Origin: Xanthobacter sp. NM-59
Lineage (GTDB): Bacteria > Pseudomonadota > Alphaproteobacteria > Rhizobiales > Xanthobacteraceae
Direction: 5' to 3'
Assembly: GCF_021401125.1 (NCBI RefSeq)
Contig: NZ_JACBFQ010000008.1
Location: forward strand, 124,001 to 188,000
DNA: 64,000 nucleotides
The stretch's first letter is position 1. Every line of letters begins with the position of its first letter. The translations under genes and the position numbers were made by a program. Shown one piece after another: positions 16,408 to 25,747 of the stretch. Below the pieces are notes generated by a model. It worked only from the letters and a program-made list of their open reading frames with translations, had not been told where the DNA came from and did not search any database.

Positions 16408-19137
16408 ATGCAGCACGATTGGCATTCCGAGTGCGGGCAGCTCCTCGACGAAGCGAGGCAGGCCATCGCCTGGGTGAAAGATCCGGGAAACGAGCGCGTG
16501 CTCGGCCCGGAGCGCGGGGGGACGGAAAAGGGCCTGCGCCGGCTGGTGACCGAGGTGGCGAAGCTCGACCGCGCGGTCGACCGGCCAGCCTGCGTCGGCA
16601 TCTTCGGGCCAAGCCAGGCGGGCAAGTCGTACCTCGTCTCGGTGCTGGCGAGCGGCACCGGGCAATCGCTCCGGGCCAGCTTCGCCGGACAGGCCGAGCC
16701 CATCGATTTCCTGAAGGAGATCAATCCCGGCGGCGAGCGGGAATCCACCGGCGTCGTCACGCGCTTTTCCTGCCGTCCCCGCACCACGCCCGAGGGCTTC
16801 CCGGTCTGTCTGCGGCTGCTGTCCGAGGCCGACATCATCAAGATCCTCGGCAATTCCGCCTTCCTCGACAGCGCCCCAGGCAAGGGCCCAGTGCCGGACA
16901 CCGAGGCCATTCGCGCCGCCTTGGCGGCCGCCGAGGCACGCCGCCAGCCGGCCGCGCCGGACGACAATCGCCTGACGACGGAAGACATCTGGGACATCCA
17001 GGACTATTTCGAGCGCAGTTTCGAGGGGGTCCGCGCCCTCGAGGGCTTACGCAGCCTATGGGACGAGCTCGCCGAGCTCGCCCCGCGCCTCAGCCTCGCC
17101 GACCGGGCGGAGCTGTTCGCCTTCCTGTGGGGCGGGCTGCCGCAGTTCACCGCCGTCTATCGCGAGCTGGTGGGGGCGCTGGCGCGTCTTGGGTTCGCGG
17201 CCGAAGCCTATTGCCCCATGGATGCGCTGCTGCCGCGCAGCGAGAGCATCATCGATGTGCAGACCCTGGCGGGGCTCGGCCGACCGGGCCAGCAGGACTT
17301 GCGCATCACCTCCGCCGGCGGCACGCCGATCACGCTGCCGCGCCCGGTGGTGACAGCGCTGGTGGCCGAGCTGCACATCACCATGACGAGCCGCCCCTGG
17401 CCGTTCCTGGAACACACCGACCTGCTGGACTTCCCCGGCGCCCGCGCGCGCCAGCGGCTGGACCTTGCGGAATTCCTGGCCGACGAGAGCCGCAACCCGC
17501 TGAAGGAAACCTTCCTGCGCGGCAAGGTGGCCTACCTGTTCGACCGCTACGTGGCCGAACAGGAGCTGACCACCATGCTCCTGTGCATCAAGCCCTCCAC
17601 CCAGGAGGTCACCGACCTTCCGGACATGATCGACCGCTGGATCTCCATGACCCACGGCTCCACCCCGCAGAAACGCGCCGGCAAGGCGGTGGCCCTGTTC
17701 CTGGTTCTCACCTGGTTCGACACCCATTTCGTGGACAAGGCCGGCGAGGAGCTCGCCGATCCCGGCGACCGCTTCAAGGGCCGCCTGTCCTCCTCCATCG
17801 AAGGCTTCTTCGCCAAGGCGCACGATTGGCCCAACAATTGGGTGCCCGGCGCCGCGTTCACCAATGTCTTCTGGTTCCGCAATCCCAGCTATCCGGCGGA
17901 ATCGATCATGCAATATGACGACCGGCGCCGGGAGATCGGCCTGCGGGCGGACCGGGCGGAGTACGTGGAGCGGCTGCGGGCCGGCTACCTCAACGTGCCA
18001 AGCGTGCGGCGCTATTTCGCCGATCCCGGCCGCGCCTTTGACGAGGGGCTGCGGCCCAATGACGGCGGTGTCAGCTATCTGGCCGAGCGCCTGGAGCCCA
18101 TCTGCCGGCCGGAGCTGAAGCAACAGCAGGTCGCCGCGCGGTTCGAAACCCTGTGCGAACAGCTTCTCGACCTGGTCGGCCGCTTCCATGTCAGCACCGA
18201 TGTGGAAAAGCGGCTGGAGGAGCGCCGGGCGGTGGCCCAGCAGATCCTGACCCATGTGGGCCAGCTCTTCCAGGAGGCGCGCTTCGGCGACCTGCTCACC
18301 GCGCTGCTGTGCTCCGAGCACCTGTTCTCCGAGGTGCTGTACAGCGCTTATACCCGCCGCTCCAAGGCCCCGGAGCACACCACCGCGGCCAGCACCGCCG
18401 AGCCGCCCCACCCGCCCGCGATTCCACGGCCGACACCCGGGCTTCCCCCCCTGCCCGGCCTTCCACCCATGCCGGGCCTGCCCCCGCGCCCCGGCCACCC
18501 GGCAGCGAACCCGGCGCACGGCACGGGTGCGAACGGCCGGCCGACCGGCGCGGGTCGGTCCATCCCCGCCCTGCTGGCGCGTGCCGCCGTGGAATTCTGG
18601 ATCAATGGCCTGCGCGCCGCGAGCGAGAGCGATGCGCTCGGGCAATACTTCCACGGCGACCCCAGAATGGCGCGTGAGCTGGTGAACGAGCTGACCGCCA
18701 CCGCCCGCCGCACCGGCCTTGAGGACGCGGTGGCCGCGGCCATGGAGCGCCTCGCCGGCAACATCAGCGAGAGCGCGGACATGGTGCTGGAAAAAGCGGC
18801 CTTCGCCTGCGCCACCACCATCAATGGCTTCGTCACCCATTTCCGGTTCGGCGAGACGGCCCCCGCGGCACGCCCCCTGGCCCCCAATGGCGATGGCCAA
18901 CAGGTGCCCCTCTTCACCCGGCCGGCGGCCGCCAATTGCGCCCGCGAGCTGGCCCTGCCCCCCGGACATCAGGAGTACGACGCATTGTCGTTCTGGATGT
19001 ACGGCTTCCACGCCGTGGTGGAGGACAACGCCAAGTCCCAGGACGGGCTCGACATCGACATCACCCGTAACGCCGCCCTCGGCAGCATCCTCGACCATGT
19101 GCGCCGCCTCGGCGCCCCGAGCGCGCAGCGAGGCTGA
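16408..19137 (+). CDS. srfC: SrfC-family protein (P-loop NTPase)
   Basis: A 909-residue SrfC/Virul_Fac family protein. A Walker A motif (GIFGPSQAGKSYLV, Gly67-Ser74) is followed by a dynamin/GTPase-like switch (TDLLDFPGARAR) and VLTWFDTHFVDK, which occupies the place of a base-recognition loop. The middle and C-terminal parts are helical. A Pro-rich spacer at about residues 665-700 has LPPxPG repeats; it separates the NTPase half from a C-terminal helical module (AVEFWINGLRAA and later). ATG 16408 is taken; GTG codons at 16402 and 16405 are in frame. It starts nine bases after srfB ends, and the next gene begins two bases after its stop. Likely cytosolic partner of SrfB. Confidence 0.87.
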   Translation: MQHDWHSECGQLLDEARQAIAWVKDPGNERVLGPERGGTEKGLRRLVTEVAKLDRAVDRPACVGIFGPSQAGKSYLVSVLASGTGQSLRASFAGQAEPIDFLKEINPGGERESTGVVTRFSCRPRTTPEGFPVCLRLLSEADIIKILGNSAFLDSAPGKGPVPDTEAIRAALAAAEARRQPAAPDDNRLTTEDIWDIQDYFERSFEGVRALEGLRSLWDELAELAPRLSLADRAELFAFLWGGLPQFTAVYRELVGALARLGFAAEAYCPMDALLPRSESIIDVQTLAGLGRPGQQDLRITSAGGTPITLPRPVVTALVAELHITMTSRPWPFLEHTDLLDFPGARARQRLDLAEFLADESRNPLKETFLRGKVAYLFDRYVAEQELTTMLLCIKPSTQEVTDLPDMIDRWISMTHGSTPQKRAGKAVALFLVLTWFDTHFVDKAGEELADPGDRFKGRLSSSIEGFFAKAHDWPNNWVPGAAFTNVFWFRNPSYPAESIMQYDDRRREIGLRADRAEYVERLRAGYLNVPSVRRYFADPGRAFDEGLRPNDGGVSYLAERLEPICRPELKQQQVAARFETLCEQLLDLVGRFHVSTDVEKRLEERRAVAQQILTHVGQLFQEARFGDLLTALLCSEHLFSEVLYSAYTRRSKAPEHTTAASTAEPPHPPAIPRPTPGLPPLPGLPPMPGLPPRPGHPAANPAHGTGANGRPTGAGRSIPALLARAAVEFWINGLRAASESDALGQYFHGDPRMARELVNELTATARRTGLEDAVAAAMERLAGNISESADMVLEKAAFACATTINGFVTHFRFGETAPAARPLAPNGDGQQVPLFTRPAAANCARELALPPGHQEYDALSFWMYGFHAVVEDNAKSQDGLDIDITRNAALGSILDHVRRLGAPSAQRG

Positions 19138-19138
19138 C

Positions 19139-20200
19139 GTGACGCGACGCCTGACCATCCGCGAAGACCAGAGCCTGCCCCCCGGCTGGGCGGCAATCAC
19201 CATCAGCGCGCCGCCGGCAGGCCTGGCGCCGCTTTTGTCCATCACCCGCCGCGGCTATGCGGACACGCCCCATCTCGGCCCGGCCGGCTGGCAGTCCGCC
19301 GAATGCCTCATTGAGGCGTCCCGTGTCCGCGCCATCGACGGTGCGCAGGAATGGCTGTTCGGGCCCCAGGTGACGCAGCATCTGTCCCTGGAAATGGACG
19401 TGCTGATCAAGGTGCCCGGCGCCGGCATCGAGGAACGGCACTTCTGGCCAGAGGTGAGCCATGGAGCCGCCGTCGCCATCGCCCCCCTCACGACCACGGG
19501 CGCGGGGCCGGCACCGGTCCCGCCGGCGCCCTTCGCAGCCAGGAGGGAAACGGCCGCCCCGGGCGAGGCTGCGCCCGCGAGCGGCCCCGTGGGCGCCCCC
19601 ATGGATGCCCCGGCGTCGCCGGAGCCCGAGGCATCCGCCCCCTCATTGGGGCCGGAGTCCGACCACGCGGCGGCGGTGCCCCATCCACGCGGGCAACGCG
19701 CCTGGTGGCGGAGCCGGCGCGGCATGCTGACATTGACGGGCCTCGCGGCGATCGTGGTGCTGTGCGTCCTGTTCGCCACGCAGATGCTCCCGCTGGCGGA
19801 CACCACCGCCACCGCCTCCTTCCAGGAGCGCTATGAGAGCTACAGCCGGCAGGGCGGCCACGCGGACGAGCTTTACACTCTCGCGCGCGAAGCCATGGGC
19901 ACGGGCGAAGACGAAATCGCGTTCAAGGCCCTCACCCTGTCCGCCGACAGGGGTGGGGCCGCGGCCGCCCTCCAGCTCGCCCGCTGGTACGATCCGAACG
20001 CAGCCGACCACGGCCGCCTGAGGCCCGACGCCGCCAGCGCCGCCATCTACTATCTGGAGCTGAGCCAGCGGGGCGACCCTGCGGCGCAGGACAGCCTGCG
20101 CGCCTTGTGCCGCGCCGCGTCCGATCCGGAGCGAAGCCGCGATGAGGCCTTCGCATCCTTTGATTTCGCCAGCTTCTGCACTCCGGAGGTTCGCCGATGA
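19139..20200 (+). CDS. Single-pass membrane protein with C-terminal Sel1/TPR-like repeats
   Basis: A 353-residue protein starting at GTG 19139, two bases after srfC; the frame is open into srfC but that part is a shadow. The N-terminal 105 residues form a beta-rich cytosolic domain (ITISAPPAGLAPLLSITRRG, EWLFGPQVTQHL). A Pro/Ala-rich linker follows, then a basic flank (RAWWRSRRG) and a transmembrane helix (LTLTGLAAIVVLCVLFATQM). The outer part contains Sel1-like helical repeats (EIAFKALTLSADRGGAAAAL, SAAIYYLELSQRGDPAAQDS). It is the third protein in the cluster with a cytosolic domain, linker, one helix and an outer module. The cytosolic domain could dock onto SrfC or SrfB. Confidence 0.72.
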   Translation: MTRRLTIREDQSLPPGWAAITISAPPAGLAPLLSITRRGYADTPHLGPAGWQSAECLIEASRVRAIDGAQEWLFGPQVTQHLSLEMDVLIKVPGAGIEERHFWPEVSHGAAVAIAPLTTTGAGPAPVPPAPFAARRETAAPGEAAPASGPVGAPMDAPASPEPEASAPSLGPESDHAAAVPHPRGQRAWWRSRRGMLTLTGLAAIVVLCVLFATQMLPLADTTATASFQERYESYSRQGGHADELYTLAREAMGTGEDEIAFKALTLSADRGGAAAALQLARWYDPNAADHGRLRPDAASAAIYYLELSQRGDPAAQDSLRALCRAASDPERSRDEAFASFDFASFCTPEVRR

Positions 20201-22143
20201 GCGCCATCCGCATTCGCGCATTTCCATCGGCCTTGGCCGGTCTCGTGATGGCCGTAGCGGCAGCTTTTGGAGGCGGGCCGGCTGCGCACGCGCGTGAGCC
20301 GCTTCCGGTTCCGGGAAAGACCTCGCTCTATCAGCGGGTTCTCACCCGCCCCGATACCCCGCTGACCACCGCGCCCGGCGCCGGCCGGCCGAGCGAGCTG
20401 CTGCCCGCCTTCAGCATCCTCTATGTCTATGGCCGCTTGAACGAGGCCGGCGCAGGCTATCTGGAGGTAGGCCGCACCCTGCAGGGGGGCAGCGAAGGCT
20501 GGATTCCCGCTGACAAGGCCATCGAATGGCGCCAGTCCATCGTCCTCGGCTTCAACAATCCGGCGGACGGGGCCCGCAGCCTCATCTTCAACACGTCCGA
20601 CGCGCTGGAGCAGACCTACGCCACGCCCGACATCGCCGCCCGCCTCGCCGAGCTGCGCCAGCAGGCGGACCAGCGCACACTTCCGCCGGGCAGTCCGGTC
20701 ATCTCCATCGCACCGTCGCGGTTCGTGGATATCACCCGCGAATTCTACATCCTGCCCATTCTGGAAGCGCGGCGGATCCGCCTTCCCGGCAACCCCGCCG
20801 CCAAGCTGCTGCGCATTGCCTCGGTGTCGGAGCGCGCGCAGGCGTCGCGGGCCGACATGGGCGCGGAGGACGCGCTGCGCGACTTCAAGATCGGCATCAC
20901 CTTCGTCATCGACACCACGCAGTCCATGCAGCCCTACATTGACGAGGTTCAGGCCGCCATCCGGCGGCTGCGTGATCGCATCGCCGGCAGCCCGCAGGCC
21001 GACCGCTTCCGGTTCGGCCTGGTGGCCTTTCGCGACAGCACGCGGATCGTGCCACAGCTCGATTACGTGACCCGCGTCTTCCTGCCGCTCAGTGAGACTT
21101 CCACCGCCGACCGCTTCCTGGACGCGATCCGGCAGGTCCAAGCGGCCCACGTCAGCAGCGACGGCTTCACGGAGGATTCCATCGGCGGCGTGGCCACCGC
21201 CATGGAGCAGATGAACTGGGCGCCGTTCGGCGGCCGCTACATCATCCTCATCACCGATGCCGGGCCGCGCCCGGCCGACGCGGACGCCCTGAAAGGCGCC
21301 CTCGCCCCCCGCGAGCTCCAGACCATGCTGGAGCGCCAGCACCAGCTCGCCCTGTTCACGCTGCACCTGAAGACGCCGCCCGGCCGGGCCGACCACGCCA
21401 GCGCGGAGAACGCCTATCGCCAGCTCTCCTTCTACGCCGAAACCCCGCTTTATTTTCCCATCGAGGGCGGCGAACAACAGGCCTTTGCCCGGCAGATCGA
21501 CGCCCTGGCCAACGAACTCGAACTCATGGTGAAGGGCGCCATGGACGGGCGCCTGCAACAGGCGCGCGCGGGCCGCGGCGCGGATATTTCCGGCACGGCG
21601 GGGCGGGTCGGCCTAGCCATGCAGCTCGCCTATCTCGGCAGCCGCACCTCCACGGCCGCCCCACCCGTGTTCGAGGGCTGGCTCACCGATCGTGACCCGG
21701 CGGACCGCATGGCGCTGCCGGTGACGCCCTATCTGCTGATGTCGAAGAATGAGCTGGCAGCCCTCCGCGACGTCATCAAGCGGGCCGTCGATATCGCCAC
21801 CGATCCCATGCGATCCAGTCGCGGCGACTTCTTTCGCCAGCTCCGCGAGTCCGTCGCCCTCGCGGCGCGGCGCCCCGAGGCGGTGCAGAGCGCCGGCACG
21901 CTCGGCGCCCTGCTCGGCGAATACTTGCAGGACCTTCCCTACAACAGCCAGGTGATCAATCTCACCATGGAAGACTTCCGCAACATGTCGCCGGAGCGGG
22001 AGCGCCAGTTGACCGACGCGCTGAAGTCCAAGCTCCGGGCGCTGGATGGCCTCCACCAGGACAGCACCCGCTGGCATGCGCTCGCGCCCGGGGCCCCTCC
22101 CGGCGAGAGCGTCACCATCGTGCCCATGACTTTGCTGCCATGA
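20197..22143 (+). CDS. Exported von Willebrand factor A domain protein
   Basis: A 648-residue protein with a signal peptide (LAGLVMAVAAAFGGGPAAHA). Residues 35-110 resemble an SH3-like module (LYQRVLTRPDTPLTTAPGAG, GWIPADKAIEW). The vWA domain begins near residue 233 with an intact MIDAS (ITFVIDTTQSM, Asp239-x-Thr-x-Ser243), a threonine loop (GFTEDSIGGVATAM) and ILITDAGPRP. The C-terminal 200 residues are helical and unassigned. The start overlaps the preceding stop (ATGA). With DUF2135 and the protease it would sit on the outer face of the membrane, where a metal-dependent vWA domain can bind protein partners. Whether it is released or lipid-anchored is not clear; no lipobox is seen. Confidence 0.83.
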   Translation: MSAIRIRAFPSALAGLVMAVAAAFGGGPAAHAREPLPVPGKTSLYQRVLTRPDTPLTTAPGAGRPSELLPAFSILYVYGRLNEAGAGYLEVGRTLQGGSEGWIPADKAIEWRQSIVLGFNNPADGARSLIFNTSDALEQTYATPDIAARLAELRQQADQRTLPPGSPVISIAPSRFVDITREFYILPILEARRIRLPGNPAAKLLRIASVSERAQASRADMGAEDALRDFKIGITFVIDTTQSMQPYIDEVQAAIRRLRDRIAGSPQADRFRFGLVAFRDSTRIVPQLDYVTRVFLPLSETSTADRFLDAIRQVQAAHVSSDGFTEDSIGGVATAMEQMNWAPFGGRYIILITDAGPRPADADALKGALAPRELQTMLERQHQLALFTLHLKTPPGRADHASAENAYRQLSFYAETPLYFPIEGGEQQAFARQIDALANELELMVKGAMDGRLQQARAGRGADISGTAGRVGLAMQLAYLGSRTSTAAPPVFEGWLTDRDPADRMALPVTPYLLMSKNELAALRDVIKRAVDIATDPMRSSRGDFFRQLRESVALAARRPEAVQSAGTLGALLGEYLQDLPYNSQVINLTMEDFRNMSPERERQLTDALKSKLRALDGLHQDSTRWHALAPGAPPGESVTIVPMTLLP

Positions 22144-22145
22144 CC

Positions 22146-22175
22146 CCGCTTGCCATCTCCCCGCTTGCCATCTCC
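22146..22175 (+). repeat. Perfect 15-bp tandem duplication
   Basis: Two perfect copies of CCGCTTGCCATCTCC lie side by side directly after the vWA stop codon, in the 54-base space before the ABC ATPase gene. A third, decayed copy (CTGCTGCCGTGAG) seems to follow, and the end of the vWA gene (TTGCTGCCATGA) is similar. It looks like recent replication slippage that lengthened the only gap in this stretch of otherwise overlapping genes. Confidence 0.8.
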
Positions 22176-22197
22176 CTGCTGCCGTGAGCGTCCCGCG

Positions 22198-23007
22198 ATG
22201 ACCGCCCCCTCTGCGCTCCTGCCAGCCTCCGCGCCGCTGCTCAGCGTGGAATGGGCGCGGCGCCGCCTGTCCGACCGCGAGCGCGCGACACATATCGTGC
22301 TCAGCGACATTCGCCTGGAGCCGGGTATCGCCTATGCGCTGTGCGGGCCCACCGGCATCGGCAAGACCACTGCGCTGGAAATGCTCTCCCTGGCGGCGCC
22401 CCCCCAGGGCGTCGAAACCGCGCGCATGCGGGTGCGCGACGGCGGCCGCGACATCGATGTTTCCGCACTGATCGCCGCCCGACGGCGGGCGGCCATCGCC
22501 GCCCTGCGCGGACGCCTGTTCGGCTACATCGCGCAGACCAGCCGCCTGCTGCCCTTCCTCACCGCGGCCGAGAACATCCGCGTGTCGCAGGACATCGCCG
22601 GGACCCGCGACAGCGAGGAGGTCGGCCGCCTCATGGAACGGCTGCAAATCTCCCGCCTCGCGAAAAGCTATCCGTCCAAGCTGTCGGGCGGACAACGCCA
22701 GCGGGTCTGCATCGCCCGCGCGCTGGCCCACCGGCCACCTCTGGTGTTTGCCGACGAACCCACCAGTGCCTTGGACGAAACCACGGCGGACACTGTCCTG
22801 CGCCTGCTCGTGGACTATGCGCGCGCGGCAGCGGCGGCGGTGCTCATCATCACCCATGACACCACCTACGTGGAGCGCTTCGGGCTGCGCCTGCTAAGGA
22901 TGGAGGGCTCCGGAACGGGCAGCACCTCGCGCACCCTCATCCGTGGCGCGGACGAAGAGCCGGGCCGGCTCCCCTCCCTGCCGCAGGCCCTGGAAGAGCA
23001 GCCATGA
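22198..23007 (+). CDS. ABC transporter ATPase (LolD/MacB type)
   Basis: A 269-residue nucleotide-binding protein; ATG 22198 is preferred over an in-frame start at 22150 that lies in the tandem repeat. Walker A is GPTGIGKT (50-57), the Q-loop is YIAQTSRLLPF, the signature is LSGGQRQRVCIARAL, Walker B is PLVFADEPTSALD and the switch histidine lies in ITHDTTYV. The closest group is the LolD/MacB/FtsE class, whose members drive periplasmic mechanics rather than simple membrane translocation. It is coupled by ATGA to an FtsX-type permease. No periplasmic acceptor such as LolA is encoded here. Confidence 0.93.
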   Translation: MTAPSALLPASAPLLSVEWARRRLSDRERATHIVLSDIRLEPGIAYALCGPTGIGKTTALEMLSLAAPPQGVETARMRVRDGGRDIDVSALIAARRRAAIAALRGRLFGYIAQTSRLLPFLTAAENIRVSQDIAGTRDSEEVGRLMERLQISRLAKSYPSKLSGGQRQRVCIARALAHRPPLVFADEPTSALDETTADTVLRLLVDYARAAAAAVLIITHDTTYVERFGLRLLRMEGSGTGSTSRTLIRGADEEPGRLPSLPQALEEQP

Positions 23008-24185
23008 TCCGCGCGCTCGCACTGGCCATCCGGGCCCTGCACCACTCGATCCTCACCAATGTCCTGGGCGCCGTCACCCTGGCGGCCGTCCTCACGCCCC
23101 TGCTGGTGCTCTATGGGCTGAAGCTGGGGGTGATCGAGGGCCTGCTCGACAAGCTGCGGGCCGACCCCTCCATTCTGGCGGTGAGCGTCAGCGGCTACCG
23201 GACGATCTCGGAAGCCGAGCTCGCCGCCATTCGCGCATGGCCGGAAACCGGCTTCGCCGCCGGCGCCCCGCGCAGCATCGTCGCCTCGGCCGAGATGCGC
23301 CCCTCGCCCCAGAGCCGGGAATATGTGGACGCCGACTGGCTGCCCTCAGCCGCGGGCGAGCCACTGCTGCCCGCCGGCGCCCCGCCCCTCGGCGACAACG
23401 ACATCGCCCTGTCCGAACCGCTCGCGGAGAAGCTCGGGGCCAAGGTGGGCGACATGGTCCAGGCCGCCATCTACCGCGACGGCAGCGCCCACGAGCTCAC
23501 CATGGACATGCGGGTGGCCGCGGTGCTGCCCCGGGCTGCGCTGGGCGGCAGCCGGGCGCTCGTCAGCGAGGGGCGGCTCGTCACCATGGCGCGCTTCTCG
23601 GATGGCCTGGACGAGGGCCAGGCGTCCGCAACCGCGCCACGCACCTTTGACAGCCTGCGCCTTTATGCGCGCGACCTCGACGCCGTCGCCCCCCTGGAGC
23701 GGCGCATCGCCCAGCGCGGCTTCCGGACCGGCAGCGCCGCCGAGAACATCGCCTGGGTGCGGAACCTCGAGGCCATCATGACCGGCATATTCGCCATCGT
23801 CTGCGTGGGCGGCATCGTGGGCTATCTCGTGTCCCTCTGGGCGATGATCCAGGCCACGGTGCGCCAGGCGCGCCCCTCCCTCGCCCTGCTGCGGCTGATG
23901 GGGATGCCGGGGCGCGCGCTGCTCGCCTTTCCTCTGGTGCAGGCGGTCGCGGTGACCGCCGCCGGGATCGCCGGCGCGCTGCTGCTCGCCGGCGCCGCCG
24001 CCTTCGCGCTGAACCATTTCTACCGCATCGAGGGCACCAGCGGCGACATCTGCCGCTTGGAGCCGGCATCGCTCGCGATCGTGGCCGCAGCCTCGCTCAT
24101 CACCGCGCTGCTGGTGGCGCTCACCCAGACCTTTCAGATCCGGTCGATCGTGCCCTCCGAGGCCCTGGCGGAGTCCCTCGCATGA
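23004..24185 (+). CDS. FtsX/MacB-type ABC permease
   Basis: A 393-residue permease with the four-helix MacB layout: one N-terminal helix (LTNVLGAVTLAAVLTPLLVL), a periplasmic domain of about 200 residues, then three C-terminal helices (IFAIVCVGGIVGYLVSLWAM, AVTAAGIAGALLLAGAAAF, LAIVAAASLITALLVALTQT). The segment VRQARPSLALLRLMGMPGRA between them is the usual coupling-helix region. It is joined to the ATPase upstream and the FGE-like gene downstream by ATGA overlaps. Such transporters extract lipoproteins or transmit force to periplasmic partners; in this cluster the PAN, FGE-like and vWA proteins are candidate clients. Confidence 0.9.
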   Translation: MIRALALAIRALHHSILTNVLGAVTLAAVLTPLLVLYGLKLGVIEGLLDKLRADPSILAVSVSGYRTISEAELAAIRAWPETGFAAGAPRSIVASAEMRPSPQSREYVDADWLPSAAGEPLLPAGAPPLGDNDIALSEPLAEKLGAKVGDMVQAAIYRDGSAHELTMDMRVAAVLPRAALGGSRALVSEGRLVTMARFSDGLDEGQASATAPRTFDSLRLYARDLDAVAPLERRIAQRGFRTGSAAENIAWVRNLEAIMTGIFAIVCVGGIVGYLVSLWAMIQATVRQARPSLALLRLMGMPGRALLAFPLVQAVAVTAAGIAGALLLAGAAAFALNHFYRIEGTSGDICRLEPASLAIVAAASLITALLVALTQTFQIRSIVPSEALAESLA

Positions 24186-25747
24186 CCTCATCCCGCCGCG
24201 CCACGCCGTGCCCACGGCATCGCCTGCCTATCGGCCCATGGGTCCTGCTCGCCCTCGGCCTCCTCGCAGCGCAGCCGGCGGCGGCGGACGATGGATGGAA
24301 CCCGAGGCCGGCGGCGGGCGACGTCATCTTCCCTCTGCCCTGCGACCAGAAGATCGTGTTCCGGCAGGTGGTGACCAGCGAAGGCGCGGGCGGGGCAAAC
24401 GATGTTCTGGCCGACACGCCCATCCGCCTCGGCTCCCCGGCCCGCGAGGCGGCCTATCTCAATTATCTGCGCAACGACTTCGTCGCCGGTAATTTCCAGC
24501 AGGGGCGCCGCCGCTTCTACCTCATCGGCAAGTATGAGGTGACACTGGCCCAGTACAAATCGCTCATGACCGAGGGCTGCGCCCGCGCGGCTGACGACGA
24601 CATCATGCCGGCCGCGCGAGTGAGTTGGTATGACGCGGAGAATTTCGCCCGGCGCCTCACCTCCCACCTCATCCGCAACGCCAAGGAGCAGCTGACCCGC
24701 GAGACCGGCACGCCGAAGGCCTTCGCACGGCTGCCCACGGAGACGGAATGGGAATTCGCGGCGCGGGGCGGCCTCGCGGTCTCGGTCGCCGATTTCCAGG
24801 CCGAGCGCTTCCCCATGCAGGGGCCACTCGTCAACTATGCCTGGGTCAACGACCCCATGAGCGCGACGAACGTCAACCCCATCGGCACCCGCGACCCCAA
24901 TCCCCTCAAGCTCTATGACATCTACGGCAATCTGGCGGAGATGATGTTCGAGCCGTTCCGGCTCAACCGGGCCGGACGGCTGCACGGCCTCGCCGGCGGC
25001 GTCATTCTCAAGGGTGGCTCGTTCCAGCACGACCCGGCCTTCGCCACCTCGTCCGGACGGGAGGAGGACACCCTGTTCGACCCCGAGAGCGGCGATGAGC
25101 GCCGCCTGCCCAACACCGGCTTCCGGCTCGTCCTGGCTGGCCCAGCCGTGCCCGCCCGGGCCAGCGACGCGCTGCAACGTGAATGGTTGCGACAGGGCGA
25201 AAGCCGGACCCCGGGCGGTGACGCGCCCCTCGCCATCATCGCCAAGGTGCGCGAATCCGTCTCCGACCTCCAGATGCTGAACGCACTCGCCTCGGTGGAG
25301 CGGGCGGTTCGCAGCCAGGCCGCCGGCGACCGCGAGCAGCAGAAGCAGCTGCTGGGCGCCCTCCTCACCAACCTCGGCGCCACCATTCAGGACATTCGCG
25401 AGCTGAAACGGCGGATCGACCACCGCGAGGGGCTGCGCCAGGACCTGCTGAGGCGCGGCAATACCAGCCAGGCAAAGGGGCTCGCCGACGAGAATGAAGA
25501 GGACGCGCACAGGATGTACGGCCTCGTGCCGTTCGCGGCCGACACCATCGTCCTGGCGGCCAACCTCTTCTTGCCGCAGACCATTACCGACCAGGCGCGG
25601 GCCACATCCGGCGCGCTGAAGCAGCGCGGCTTCGAGAGGATCGCAGACGCCACCCTGCTCGGCGGGTCCATCGCCGCGGACGTCGCACGCGGGAACCAGA
25701 CCTTCAGCCGCCAGGATTTGCTCAACCGGTTCGGGAGGGAGCCATGA
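24182..25747 (+). CDS. Exported SUMF1/FGE-sulfatase-domain protein
   Basis: A 521-residue protein with an N-terminal hydrophobic signal (VLLALGLLAAQPAAAD). Residues about 105-320 form a formylglycine-generating-enzyme-like domain: KYEVTLAQYKSLM, ARVSWYDAENFARRL, RLPTETEWEFAARGG, a changed core motif YGNLAEMM where the family usually has GNVWEW, then VILKGGSF and NTGFRLVLA. The copper-binding cysteine pair of true FGE is not seen, so a catalytic role is doubtful and a binding or carbohydrate/peptide recognition role is possible. The C-terminal 200 residues are helical with coiled-coil character (RTVRSQAAGDREQQK-like, DIRELKRRIDHREGLRQDLL). It overlaps both neighbours by ATGA. Confidence 0.83.
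   Translation: MTSSRRATPCPRHRLPIGPWVLLALGLLAAQPAAADDGWNPRPAAGDVIFPLPCDQKIVFRQVVTSEGAGGANDVLADTPIRLGSPAREAAYLNYLRNDFVAGNFQQGRRRFYLIGKYEVTLAQYKSLMTEGCARAADDDIMPAARVSWYDAENFARRLTSHLIRNAKEQLTRETGTPKAFARLPTETEWEFAARGGLAVSVADFQAERFPMQGPLVNYAWVNDPMSATNVNPIGTRDPNPLKLYDIYGNLAEMMFEPFRLNRAGRLHGLAGGVILKGGSFQHDPAFATSSGREEDTLFDPESGDERRLPNTGFRLVLAGPAVPARASDALQREWLRQGESRTPGGDAPLAIIAKVRESVSDLQMLNALASVERAVRSQAAGDREQQKQLLGALLTNLGATIQDIRELKRRIDHREGLRQDLLRRGNTSQAKGLADENEEDAHRMYGLVPFAADTIVLAANLFLPQTITDQARATSGALKQRGFERIADATLLGGSIAADVARGNQTFSRQDLLNRFGREP

Noticed and set aside
11792-16612. A 1606-codon open frame on the minus strand
   Set aside because: It is antisense to three well-supported genes (protease end, DUF2135 protein, srfB). 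The translation is rich in Gly, Arg, His and Ala without any domain; long antisense frames are common at this GC content.
17056-19245. A 729-codon minus-strand open frame
   Set aside because: It is antisense to srfC, which has clear NTPase motifs; the antisense protein is low in hydrophobic core residues and unrecognisable.
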